Assembly (NCBI GenBank): GCA_948144175.1
Contig: CANXME010000511.1
Span: 501,001-565,000 of the forward strand
DNA: 64,000 nucleotides
From: Closterium sp. NIES-65
Lineage: Eukaryota; Streptophyta; Zygnematophyceae; Desmidiales; Closteriaceae
Direction of reading: 5' to 3'
Shown here: piece after piece, positions 43,701 through 53,924 of the stretch
Numbering within the stretch: position 1 is the stretch's first letter
Layout of the letters: every line of letters begins with the position of its first letter
Position numbers and translations under genes: made by a program
The notes under the pieces: generated by a model
Told to the model about the DNA's origin: nothing
The model's database searches: none
Seen by the model: the letters and a program-made list of their open reading frames with translations, nothing else

Positions 43701-46700
43701 CAGCGCTGGGCAAATTACTCGTGCAGCTCCTGTGGAGAGAGAGGCTCCCGCCTCGACGAAGCACCGCCGGCGGCCAAACGAGCAGACCCAGCGCCCCTTG
43801 GCTCCGCACCCCCAGGCTCTTCACCCCCTGGCTCCGCACCACCAGGCTCAGCACCTCCAGACTCAGCACCCCCAGACCCAGCCAACCCAGTCTCAGCACC
43901 CCCAGGCTCAGCACCCCCAGATCCGACACCCGCAGGCTCATCACCTCTAGCAGGTGCAGAGTCAACAGCTACCTCGACAGGCTTGACTGCGTCTACCTGG
44001 GACACACCTGACGGGGCAGGACCTTGAGGGGGGAGGGGGTCTACCGGGGGAGGACCTGGTGCAAGGAAGAGCGGCGGCGGGTGAAGGGGCGCGGTGCGGT
44101 AGGGGAAGAGACAGTAGTAAGGCACCGACTCATCAAAGGTGACGTCTTGGGAGGACAGAACACGGCGCGAGGTGGGGTGGTAAAACTGCCAACTAGGCGC
44201 GTTAGGGGGGAAGCCAAGGAAGACGCAGGGAACAGCACGGGGGGACAGCTTGTCCGCAGACAAGTCGCGGACAAACGCCCGAGATCCCCAGACCCGAAAC
44301 GCAGACATATCGCCAACCTTCCCCGTCCACCGCAAGGTGGCGAAGGTTTCTGGCAAGGAGACTTGGGGCTGAAGGTTGAGCTGATGCGCCACGTAGTGAA
44401 CCGCAAATGGTCACAGAAAATGGGGGGCAGCCGCATGGATCATGGACGTACGAGCGACGTCCATGACCATGCCAATGCGGCGCTCAGCAATCCCATTTTG
44501 CTGCGGAGAGGTCGGAAGCGTGAAGGTCTGGCGGATGCCCTGTGCACGACAGAAGGCTCCCAGACGGGCAGAAGAAAACTCCCCGCCTCTGTCAGAGTGC
44601 AGACACAGAACAGGAAAGTCGGAGCCGAAACTCTCTCTGAGCTGGAGACGAGCTGCGCGGATCCAGTCGATAAACACCTCAGTGACGTCACCCTTGCTGC
44701 GCAAGGGGAAGACCGTGGTGTAACGCGAGTAGTCGTCAACCACCAACAGGAAGTAACCCTCGTGCCCCTGGCCACGGACGCGGGCGGGGCCCCACACGTC
44801 CATGTGAAGAGTCTGCAACGGAGCCTCTGTTGGAGGAAACTCGGAGGAGTGAGGGGCGGCGCGCTGTCGCCCCTCGACGCAGGGGACGCAGATAGGGGCA
44901 GGCCCCGGAGGTAGAGGAGGGAGAGACCGGGGGAGACCAGAGACAAGGACACAGGAGGCCATGCCTCGGAGACGAGGCAGGGAGGGGTGACCAAGGCGGT
45001 GGTGCCAAAGGAGAGTCTGGTGAGACAGGAGACGACACGAGCAGGGAGCAGACGCAGGACTAGACCTGGACGCTGCAGCAAACACCTAACTCGACGCAGC
45101 GACCTGACCAGGCTCAGCAGCCGGAGGAGACTCAGTAATGAGGGTGTATAGGCTAGACCCCGGCCGACGGGTGAACGTGGCCATGTGTCGGCCTGTCCGA
45201 GCACACGTGCAGTGGGTCACCCGCTAACTTGCAGGAGTGAACTGGTCAACCCCCCCTATCCTGTAGATCACCGCCACTCACCAAGTTCGTAGAGAACGAG
45301 GGGAGGTAGAGACCTGATAGGGTGCCAGAGGGAGCTGCCCAACACGGTAAGACAGTGGAGAAGCGAGCAAGGACAGGACCCCCAGAGGGGTCCGCCAGGG
45401 AGACCGCAACCGGCCGACTAAGCGGCGTAAGTGTGGTGCGGTCCCGAAAGAAGGAGCGGGAAGCACCCGAGTCAAGGGTGAAGGTGTGTAAGGCCTGAGC
45501 CAACGTGGTAATTGAGAGGGCAGACTCACCAGCACCTGAGGCAGCACACGCGCTAGCACCTAGAGCAGCAGCCTCACCAGCACCTAGAGCAGCAGGCTCA
45601 ACGCCCGGGTCAGGCGGAACACACAGGTTACAGTCACCCTCAACACTATCAGCAACAGCATACATGGCAGCAAGAATAGCATCAAAACCATGATCAAAGA
45701 TAGCAACCCCCACCCTAGACAGCTCTCCCCAGCGAGGGATCTCAGAGGCCTCAGGGAACTGGAGACGCCACGCGTCCGTCAGGCGGCCGAAGCAGCGCTG
45801 GGTGGAGGGCGGGCCCCCGCACTGCTCACCAGCTCGATCGCCGGTGCGGAGAACGTAGGTGCATGTACCCGTACCCCCACCGCGCTGACGTGCAGCGTAC
45901 CACTCACGAAGCTGCTGAGGGGACAGGGTTTCACGACTGCGTTGCTGCTGCTGGCGCGTACCACCACCGGAGCCACTCCTCTGCGCAGAGCTGCGACCAG
46001 GTCCACTGCTGCAGCCGCCGCCTCCGCCACCTCCGCCGCCTCCGCCGCCTCCACCACCTCCACCGCCTCCGCTCCTTCCGCCACCGCCGCTGCCTCCTCC
46101 GCCTCCACTGTTGCCACTGACACCTCCACCCCCGCCACCACTCCCACCACCACCCCCACCCCCTCCACTGCCTCCACCACCACCTCCACCGCCCCCACCA
46201 GCCCCTCCAGCGCCCTTGCCCCCCTTGCCCTTGCTGGTGCGGCGTCTCCCTCTCGGGGCAGACGCAGCGCCGACCGAATCAAAACCAACGAGGTCGGCCG
46301 CAGCAGCAGAGGCAACTGAGGGTAAGAGGAGGGAGGGGGAACACCCCTCAAAGACGGGGGTGCGAGGGTCACCACGAGAGGCTCCTACAGCGACTATGCT
46401 CTTCTCTGCTGCTAGGAGGCCCTTCTCGAGGAGGTCAACGGTGAGAGTGGTGGGGCAAACTGAGAGGAAGTGGTCCCTGACTACGAGGAGAGAGTCACGG
46501 AGTCGGGTGGCTATGTAGTAGAGGGTGATGTACATGGGGGGGGGGGTTCTTGGCGCAGAACTCAGCAGGAAGTGCAGCGCGGTAGCGAGTGTCACTAGTG
46601 CGGAGGTGCGTAATGAGGTCAGCGAGTGTGGGAAAGGCAGCAAGGTCAGGGAAGAGGTACGGTAGCATGAGGCGGCTCAGTGCAGCAGTGGCATGGGAAG

Positions 46701-48032
46701 AGTAGCGTGCAACTACAGCGTCGTACAAGGTCTGAGCACTCTTGTACTGGCTAAAGTGTGCACGCTCAGTGGTCGGTAAGTGGCGACGCACGGCAAGGCG
46801 AGCAGCCGCATCGCGTGTGGCCCACTGTGAGCGAACAGTGCTGTCAGCAATAGCAGGCGGGGCAGGAGAGGCACCAGAGGTGAGATCGAACAGAGAGAGT
46901 CCGTCTGCCCTATCGCACTGGAGAAACAGCTGGAGGTCATCGACCCAGACCTCAAAGTCAACGGCACGGCCCTCAGCATCAAAAGTAAGGACACTGGGGG
47001 TAGCCATGACTGCAGTGGCCTAGTAGGGAGTGAGCTCACCAGTCCGAGGAAGGAGGGCCGCGGCGCACCGGTAGGAACAGATGCGGCTCAACAGTAGGGC
47101 GGCTCGGCAGCTCGGCGGCTCGGCGGCAGGGCGGCTCGGCTGTTGGGCGGCTCGGCTGCTGGGCGGCTCGGCGGCTGGGCGGCTTGACTGCTGGGCGGCT
47201 TGGCTACTCGGCGTCTCGGCTGTTGGGCGGCTCGGCTCCTGGGCGGCTCGGCTGCTGGGCGGTTCGGCTGGTGGGCGGCTCGGCTGCTGGGCGGCTCGGC
47301 TGCTCGGCAGGTGGGCGGCTCGGCTGCTGGGCTGCTCGGCGGCTCGGTCGCTGGGCGGCTGAGCGGTGACAGGGCCGCTAGGGGAGGGCGACGGGGCCGC
47401 AGGTGACGGCGACGGGGTCACAGGTGGCGGCGACGGGGCCGCAGGTGGCGGCGACGGGGCCGCAGATGGCGGCGACGGGGCCGCAGGTGGCGGCTGCGTG
47501 GCCGTAGGTGGCGGCGACGGGGCCGCAAGGGGCCTAGACGGGGCCATAGAGAGGGCCGCAAGGGGCCTAGACGGGGCCGAAGAGGGGCCGCAAGGGGCCT
47601 AAACGGTGCGGTGACGGGGCCGTAAGGGGCCGGAAAGGGCGCCGCGAGGGGCCGAAAGGGGGCCGCGTGAGGGCCGTAAGGGCGGCGCGAGGGGCCGTAC
47701 GGGGCCGTAAGGGCGGCGCAAGGGGCCATAGAGGGCGGCGCGAGGGGCCGTAAGGGCGGCGTAAGGGGCCGTGAGAGGGGCCACTAAGGGTGGCGCGAAG
47801 GTAGGGAGGGCACACAGAGCGCGACTCGGGCAGGAGTGAATCGCGCTCCGGGCAGGAAAAAAAAATATCGTGGTGGGCCCTAGGTAGCGTTCCCACTAGG
47901 GAACCTGCTCGATACCATGATAAGAAACGAGGAATGAATGCATTGAGCAGAATGAGGAGTACAAGTAGTAAACCCTAAGTGTTGTACCCCATATGAACTG
48001 CCCCACTACAGCCTACACAGACTATATATATG
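40770..48032 (-). mobile_element. Copia LTR retrotransposon G, minus strand, full-length layout but broken
   Basis: LTRs about 40770-40897 and 47918-48032 share agaaacgaggaatgaatgc and the rest of their length, but their outer ends are eroded and I found no clean target duplication. The primer-binding site beside the right LTR reads TGGTATCGAGC. From right to left: GC-rich leader (47030-47900), gag (about 45900-47007, with a long glycine-rich stretch), an atypical Cys-rich segment and protease (LDSGASRSFF, about 45300-45880), integrase (about 44050-45085, HSDRGGEF), a linker of G-A-E-P repeats (about 43280-44050), reverse transcriptase (YVDDLVFA, about 41700-42900) and RNase H (41097-41700). 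About six to eight breaks. It is the best template here for the order of parts in the Copia-B/E/G lineage. Confidence 0.88.
47030..47900 (-). repeat. GC-rich tandem-repeat leader of Copia-G
   Basis: Two repeat fields. In 47095-47370 the units are about 21 bp around cggctgctgggcggctcgg. In 47370-47540 they are about 21 bp around ggtggcggcgacggggccgc. Then looser ggggccgtaagggcggcgcg repeats run to about 47790. The gcggcgacggggccgc word is shared with NA-2 and, in reverse, with NA-3. Confidence 0.83.
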
Positions 48033-48350
48033 CCGGCGAAAACAGCCCAATCATACACAATCGCCGACGATCACTTGATTGCATTTGATTGGGGTTCTAC
48101 GCAACGCTGGCGAACAGTTACAGGGAAACAATCAAATTCGCATGTTCCATGCCGAGGGTTTCGCAGTCGCCAAAGTGGGCCCAAAAGTGGCAGGAAATGT
48201 TTGTACGCCTGCTATGTAACCTCGTGAAGTGTTCGAGGAAAATATTCTCTAATCGGGCGGCGCGAGCTGTCCAAACAAAGGTAACCCGATTAGATCAGCC
48301 CCGACAAGATCACAGCCAACCAGAGGCGAACCGAGACACGTCCTAACCAC
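48033..48350. repeat. GATTGCC-rich repeat, copy 3, inverted relative to copy 2
   Basis: The reverse complement aligns along its length with 40195-40560. Shared text includes caatcaagtgatcgt and gtctcggttcgcct (the latter also at 40649). Confidence 0.6.
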
Positions 48351-48696
48351 CGCTATTTTCAACTCCGAACCCTTGCACTGTTCCCGCGTTTTGAAGATAC
48401 CCTGCACGCATTCGACTATTTCAGTTGGGCACTTGGGGAAGTTGGGCTACGAAGCACCCTGATATGTAATGTTAAGAAACTCATGAAAGCGAATCTGAGA
48501 AGGGGCACTTTTGCTGTTGCGAGTTCCCTTGTGCCACTTCTACTCTTTTTGGGGGTGTGGAACCAGCTCACTGTGAGATCAGTGTGAAATTTCTGACGCT
48601 CACACAACCCTCGGTCAAAGATTCTAGAAAGGGTGCATACCCACTTGCGCGAGTGGGGTTGAAAATAGACGGAAAGAAAATAGCGGTGGTTAGGTG
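48351..48696. other. LARD-like element, internal part
   Basis: No gene, RNA or repeat is recognised. Moderate GC content with several short frames only. Confidence 0.5.
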
Positions 48697-48967
48697 TGTC
48701 AGAATCCCAACCACTAGACCATTGGGATAAAAGGGCTTGTTAACTAGCGGGTCAGTGCGCCCATAACCCCCCAGGACAACGAGTCTGTAACCCTTCCCCT
48801 AGGATCAATCGGGGATCACAAGTGGACCTCTGACACCCCCCCGCACTGGGATGCCCGAAGTGCACACACTGGGATTCAAACCCGAGACCTTCGCTGTGAT
48901 ACCATGTCAGAATCCCAACCACTAGACCATTGGGATAAAAGGGCTTGTTTGTGTAGCGAGTAAGTGC

Positions 48968-50452
48968 TGTCAAGAATCTAGCGTGATATTGGCTTAGGAG
49001 CCATAGTTAGGAGTGACTTAGTTCGAGTTGAAGGGTTGAAGGAAAAGTGTGGAGAGATTTTGGAAGGAGAAAAGTGTTTCAATAATAGAAGGCATACAAG
49101 ATATAGTCAAGGAAATGGGCAAATGGTGCACCACCAAGCAGGAAACTATATAACTACACTAAACTCTACTGTAGGCATTTATAAATGTGTACGAATACAT
49201 TTCAAAACACCCCCTAAATGCCTACAGCTAGAATCGTGTGCAGTACACCTCCTGCAGAGGTACACCAAGTGCAAAGAAAGCAGCAACAACAGACAAGGTA
49301 ATAGAGCAGGTACAATAGCAAAGGGGCAGGCAATCCTGCCACCCCTTTACTCTCCTCCCCCCCCCCCACGAGGGATGGGGGGTGGTTGGTCTCACACCCG
49401 CCACCCCAATCCCAATGCCACTCCCCTGGCTCCCCCACACCCTCACACCCTCCCCCCCAGCGGCAGCTGCAGCAGTGGGAACGAAAGGAGGAGGGGAAGG
49501 GAAACACACCACCCATCACCCCCACACCCGCCACCCCCAGACCCTCCCCCCCGCAGCTGCAGGGAGACGAAGGAGAAGGGGGGGGGGAGGGGGCGACGCA
49601 CGGCCTCCCAGGGCGCCAAAGCAGGCAGCAGAGGGGGCGACGCTTGCCCCCCCCTTCCAGGTCGCGGCCCCTGAAGGAGCCGCGACGGGCGACGGGAAAA
49701 GGGGGGGGTGCGGTGCACGTGCCCCCGGTGTGCTGCGGCTGGCGACGGGGCATGGCCGGGGCGGGGTCGGGGCCGCAAGTGGCGGCGACGGGGCCGCTGG
49801 CGGCGGCGACGAGGCCGCTGGCGGCGGCGACGGGGCCGATGGAGGCGGCGACGGGGCCGCTGGCGGCGACGACGGGGCCGTTGAAAGGGCGGGCGGCGAC
49901 GGGGCCGCTGAAAGGGCGGCGACGGGGCCGCTGAAAGGGCGGAGACGGGGCCGATGAAGAGCGGCGACGGGGCCGCTGAAAGGGCGGCGACGGGGCCGCT
50001 GAAAGGGCGGAGACGGGGCCGATGAAGAGCGGCGACGGGGCCGCGGAAGGGCGGCGACGGGGCCGCGAAGGGGTCGCGAGGGGCCTGAAAGGGTGGCAAC
50101 GGGGCCGCTAAGAGAAAGTTAAGGGGCACGCCACGGGGCGTGCCGAACACAGAGTAGCAGCGGAAGCAGTAAGGCGGGCCCACACGCCATGACCGTAATC
50201 ACTCTGATAGCATGTCAAGAATCTAGCGTGAGTTTGGCTTAGGAGCCATAGTTAGGAGTGACTTAGTTCGAGTTGAAGGGTTGAAGGAAAAGTGTCGAGA
50301 GATTTTGGAAGGAGAAAAGTGTTTCAATAATAGAAGGCATACAGGATATAGTCAAGGAAATGGGCAAATGGTCCACCACCAAGCAGGAAACTATATAACT
50401 ACACTAAACTCTACTGTAGGCATTTATAAATGTATACGAATACATTTCAACA
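48968..50452 (-). mobile_element. NA-2: non-coding LTR element inside TRIM-2
   Basis: LTRs 48968-49209 and about 50214-50452 (about 240 bp each) are nearly the same, and the target duplication is perfect (agtgc at 48963-48967 and 50453-50457). The interior has a C-rich part (about 49320-49650), matching NA-1 in reverse, and a tandem field of gcggcgacggggccgctgaaag units (49760-50090). The primer-binding site at the inner edge of the right LTR (gataccat words near 50195-50213) is only loosely like the initiator-Met motif. Long frames through the repeats are compositional. It inserted after TRIM-2. Confidence 0.85.
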
Positions 50453-50569
50453 AGTGCGCCCATAACCCCCCAGGCCAACATGCCTGTAACCCTTCCCTAG
50501 GATCAATCGGGGATCACCAGTGGACCTCTGACACCCCCCCGCACTGGGATGCCCGAAGTGCACTCACCG

Positions 50570-50627
50570 AGATTCGAACCCGAGACCTTCGTTCTGATAC
50601 CATGTCAGAATCCCAACCACTAGACCA
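50570..50627 (-). promoter_or_regulatory. tRNA-like Pol III A and B boxes in TRIM-2
   Basis: A-box TGGTCTAGTGG at 50617-50627 and B-box GGTTCGAATCT at 50570-50580 (one change from consensus), 47 bases apart. The other unit has the same pair at 48919-48929 and 48872-48882. The A-box text continues TGGTCTAGTGGTTGGGATTC, very like the D-arm region of tRNA-Glu as I remember it. Confidence 0.62.
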
Positions 50628-50741
50628 TTGGGATAAAAGGGCTTGTTAAGTAGCGGGTCAGTGCGCTCATAACCCCCTGGGACAACGAGCCTGTAACCCT
50701 TCCCCTAGGATCAATCGGGGATCACCAGTGGACCTCTGACA

Positions 50742-51497
50742 AGGTGTATCTCCAGTTGTCAGCAACTGCAAGCCGAATTGCTGTCTTTTTGTCTTGCTGC
50801 TGTGGCGAAATCCTCGCTGCCACTGCTCCAGCTATTAGCACCTCGGGCGGTCCTGTCGTCACTCGCCGAGGCCTTTGTCGCGTTGCTCCGAAAACTCCCG
50901 GGCAGAGGCGAAAACAACTGCTGCTTTCCCCCCTTATATCGCAAATATTTTTTCGAAGTTGAACTCAAACTGACGATGACGTCAGCTGCACTGTCGGCGT
51001 TGTCCTGATTCGCCGAACTCTCCCGGGCAGGGGCGAAAAACAGCTGTCGCCTCTCCCCCCAATTTATGTAGCAAAATTCTTCCTCGTGTTGTCGCTAGTA
51101 CCCCTGAGCAACTTCCAATTTGTACAGCTACTTCATTTGACGACGAGTGCCTTCGCACGCTTAATCAAGGAACGCTGCAATTCCGTCATCTGCATGGATG
51201 CTGTCCGCGGCCCCGCTGACTCCGTTAGGACTCATTCTCGTAACTGCTCATTGCCCCCGCAAATGTCGCAAATTAACAGACCCCGAAAATCTAGGTCGCC
51301 CGCAGGTTGTCCTCCGAAAGAACCGGTGTTTCTAGCACACCCACCCGGTCACCATTTTTATCGTGCGGTTAACCACCCAAGCAACCCATCAACAGGAGGT
51401 GCTTTTTTCAGCGTGGAACCCAGTACTTATGGGTCTTCCGAGACCGATTTTCACGGACCCTAGCGCGCATCAACGCCGCAGATCTCACCGTTGAACT
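50742..51497. other. LARD-like element, internal part with degenerate repeats
   Basis: Contains a partly repeated phrase (ctcccgggcagaggcgaaaa near 50905 and ctcccgggcaggggcgaaaa near 51021) about 116 bases apart. No protein is recognised. Confidence 0.5.
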
Positions 51498-51812
51498 TGT
51501 CAGAGGTCCACTGGTGATCCCCGATTGATCCTGGGGGGTTATGGGCGCACTCACCCGCTACTTAACAAGCCTTTTATCCCAATGGTTAGTGGTTGGGATT
51601 CTGACATGGTATCAGAGCAAAGGTCTTGAGCTCGAATCCCGGTGTTTGCACTTCGGGCACCCCAGTGCGGGGGGGTGTCAGAGGTCCACTGGTGATCCCC
51701 GATTGATCCTAGGGAAGGGTTACAGGCTCGTTGTCCTGGGGGGTTATGGGCGCACTAACCCGCTACTTTACAAGCCCTTTTATCCTAGTGGTTAGTGGCT
51801 GGGATTCTGACA
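51498..51812 (+). mobile_element. TRIM-3: complete miniature LTR element (315 bp)
   Basis: LTRs 51498-51606 (109 bp) and 51676-51812 (137 bp), TGTCAGAGGTCC...GATTCTGACA, flank only 69 bp. The left LTR lacks about 28 bases that the right one has. The target duplication is perfect (gaact at 51493-51497 and 51813-51817). The primer-binding site TGGTATCAGAGC (51607-51618) directly follows the left LTR, and a G-run (about 51669-51675) directly precedes the right one. This is the clearest example of the family. The tRNA-like boxes are weaker here (TGGTTAGTGG at 51583-51592, AGCTCGAATCC at 51629-51639). Confidence 0.9.
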
Positions 51813-52106
51813 GAACTCCCCCAGGTAAACTCCTGAAGTACCGTGAAGCTTAAAACAAGTGGCGAGCAGACGTTTACCCGTCTCCCACCGTCGAAATGTC
51901 ACCCGAAAATCATGGTTGCGGAATCAAGCTCCGAAGTATTTTCTGCCTTGTAGCCCCGACGTTTCCAGCGTTGACCTTGGTACTCCGACGTTCACCCATC
52001 TTCGTACCCGTCAAAATTACTTAGCAAATCCCAAGCATCCTTGGCAATACACCCCTCGCCGCGCCTCCATGTAACAATATCAAACCCTTTCGGATGTCTA
52101 CTGAAT
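51813..52106. other. LARD-like element, short internal part
   Basis: Lies between TRIM-3 and NA-3. No gene is seen. Confidence 0.5.
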
Positions 52107-53924
52107 TGTCAGAATGTTATGTTTGTCTAGCCTGCAGTGGGGTACTCAATAGTGAGTACAGCCCAACTTAGGGTTTCCTATATGTACTCAGCTGCTTGCT
52201 AGTGAACCCCTCCTCTCTTCTTCATTCTCGTTACTTTACATGCTCTCAGAGCGACTACGCTCCTGGCCTATGGGCCCCACCTAACTGCTTCCGCTGCTAC
52301 TCTGTGTACTACACGCCCCGTGACGTGCCCCTCGCGCGACCCTTAGTGGCCCCGTCGCCACCCCCCGCGGCCCCGTCGCCGCTCTTCTCGGCCCCTCACG
52401 GCCCCTTTGCGGCCCCGTTGCCGCCCCTTTCAGGCCCCTCGCGGCCCCTTCGCGGCCCGTCGCCGCCCTTCCAGGCCCCTCGCGGCCCCTTCGCGGCCCC
52501 GTCGCCGCCCCTATCGGCCCCGTCGCCGCCGCCAGCGGCCCCGTCGCCGACCTCTCAGGCCCCTCGCGGCCCCTTCGCGGCCCCGTCGCCGCCCCTATCG
52601 GCCCCGTCGCTGCCGCCAGCGGCCCCGTCGCCGCCCCTAACAGCCCCGTCGCCGCCCCTATCGGCCCCGTCGCCGCCACCAGCGGCACCGTCGCCGCCCC
52701 TAACGGCCCCGTCGCCGCCCCTATTCGCCCCGTCGCCGCCGCCAGCGGCCCCGTCCCCGACCCTAGCGGCCCCGTCGCCGCCAGCGGCCCCGTCGCCGAC
52801 CCTAGCGGCCCCGTCGCCGCCCCTATCGGCCCCGTCGCCGCCTCCAGCGGCCCCGTCGCCGCCACTTGCGGCCCCGTTGCCGCCCCTTTCGGCCCTGCCT
52901 CGACCCTGCCCCGGCCCCGCCCCGACCATGCTCCGTCGCCTGTCGCGGCGCACTGGGGGCCCGTGCACCGCCCCCCCCCTCTTTTCCCATCGCCTGTCGA
53001 GGCGACCTGAGGGGGCCGCCTGGGGGAGGGGGGCGAGCATCGCCCCTTCTGCCGCCTGTTTTGGCGCCCTGGGAGACCGCGCGTCGCCCCTCCCCCCCCT
53101 AACCTCCCTACCCGCCGTCCCGCCCTGCCCTGTGTTAGGGTCTGGGGGTGGCGAGTAGGGGGTGACGGGTGTGTGGTCTCCCCTGCTCCTCCTCCTCCTT
53201 CGTCTCCCACTGCTGCAGCTGTCGCTGAGGGGGGTGGATGTGTGGGAGCTTGGGGTTTAGGGTTTAAGGGGGGTGCTGTGGGAGTGGAGCTAGGGTTTTG
53301 AGGGAGGTGGATGTGTGTGAGCCTGCGGTTTAGGGTGTAAGGGGAGTGCTATGGGAGTGGAGCTAGGGTTTGAGCAGGGGGTGTGTGTCGAGAAGTGTGG
53401 GGCAGCTGGAGGAGGTTGGTTGAACAGAGGTTGTCGTCGTGTCGTCAGCAGCACCAGTAGTCCGGGGTGCTGCTCCGGTAGCCCAGTCGTAGCCAGCTGT
53501 GCCAGTCGCCCGTCGGTCCGTTGCTCGTCTGCCGCTAGTCTTAGCCGCGGAGCCAGTTACTCCAGTAGTCCGGAGCGCTGTTCCGGTAGCCGCTGTGCCA
53601 GTGTGACTCTTGTTGCCCGTGTGTCTGCAGCTTCAGCCGTCGCCTCCTATCTCCTCTCCTCTTACAGTCTCGCCTCCTCCTCCTCACTTGCCCTTTGTGA
53701 ATGACTCTAGCTTTGCTCGCTATTGTGAACTCCTGCTTTATGCCTGCTTGCTCATTGTGCTGATTACACCCCACTTTGGCTATGGGGGTGTGTCAGAATG
53801 TTATGTTTGTCTAGCCTGCAGTGGGGTACTCAATAGTGAGTACAACCCAACTTAAGGTTTCCTATATGTTCTCAACTGCTTGCTAGTGAACCCCTCCTCT
53901 CTTCTTCATTCTCGTTTCTTCACA
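52107..53924 (+). mobile_element. NA-3: non-coding LTR element (1.8 kb)
   Basis: LTRs 52107-52240 and 53791-53924 (134 bp each) are about 5 percent different. The target duplication is perfect (tgaat at 52102-52106 and 53925-53929). The primer-binding site after the left LTR reads TGCTCTCAGAGC. The interior starts with a tandem field of ggccccgtcgccgcc units with agc spacers (52340-52890). It ends with a moderately conserved tail (accccactttggctatgggg directly before the right LTR) that is the reverse complement of the 3' tail of Copia-B and Copia-G. The proline-alanine frames through the repeats are not believable genes. Confidence 0.88.

Larger units (their letters stand above)
48697..50741 (-). 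mobile_element. TRIM-2: tandem miniature LTR element (three LTRs, two internal parts)
   Basis: The outer ends TGTCAGAATCC...CCTCTGACA are flanked by a perfect target duplication (aggtg at 48692-48696 and 50742-50746). On the plus strand: LTR a 48697-48835; internal 48836-48904; LTR b 48905-48967 plus 50458-50533 (split by NA-2); internal 50534-50602; LTR c 50603-50741. Each LTR is 139 bp and each internal part 69 bp. Primer-binding sites at the inner edges read TGGTATCACAGC and TGGTATCAGAAC on the minus strand. Internal parts end in a G-run on the minus strand ahead of the next LTR. No coding capacity. The LTR-internal-LTR-internal-LTR layout in one target site points to recombination between copies before or after insertion. 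Confidence 0.88.

Noticed and set aside
48697-50741. Plain tRNA-derived SINE as the identity of the TRIM family
   Set aside because: The 5-bp duplications, TG...CA direct terminal repeats, primer-binding site and purine tract fit an LTR element better. SINEs usually make longer duplications and have a 3' tail.
52281-53210. Frames of about 300 residues through NA-3, on both strands
   Set aside because: They run through a ggccccgtcgccgcc tandem array that is open in several frames because of its composition. No domain, and LTRs and a target duplication mark it as non-coding element DNA.
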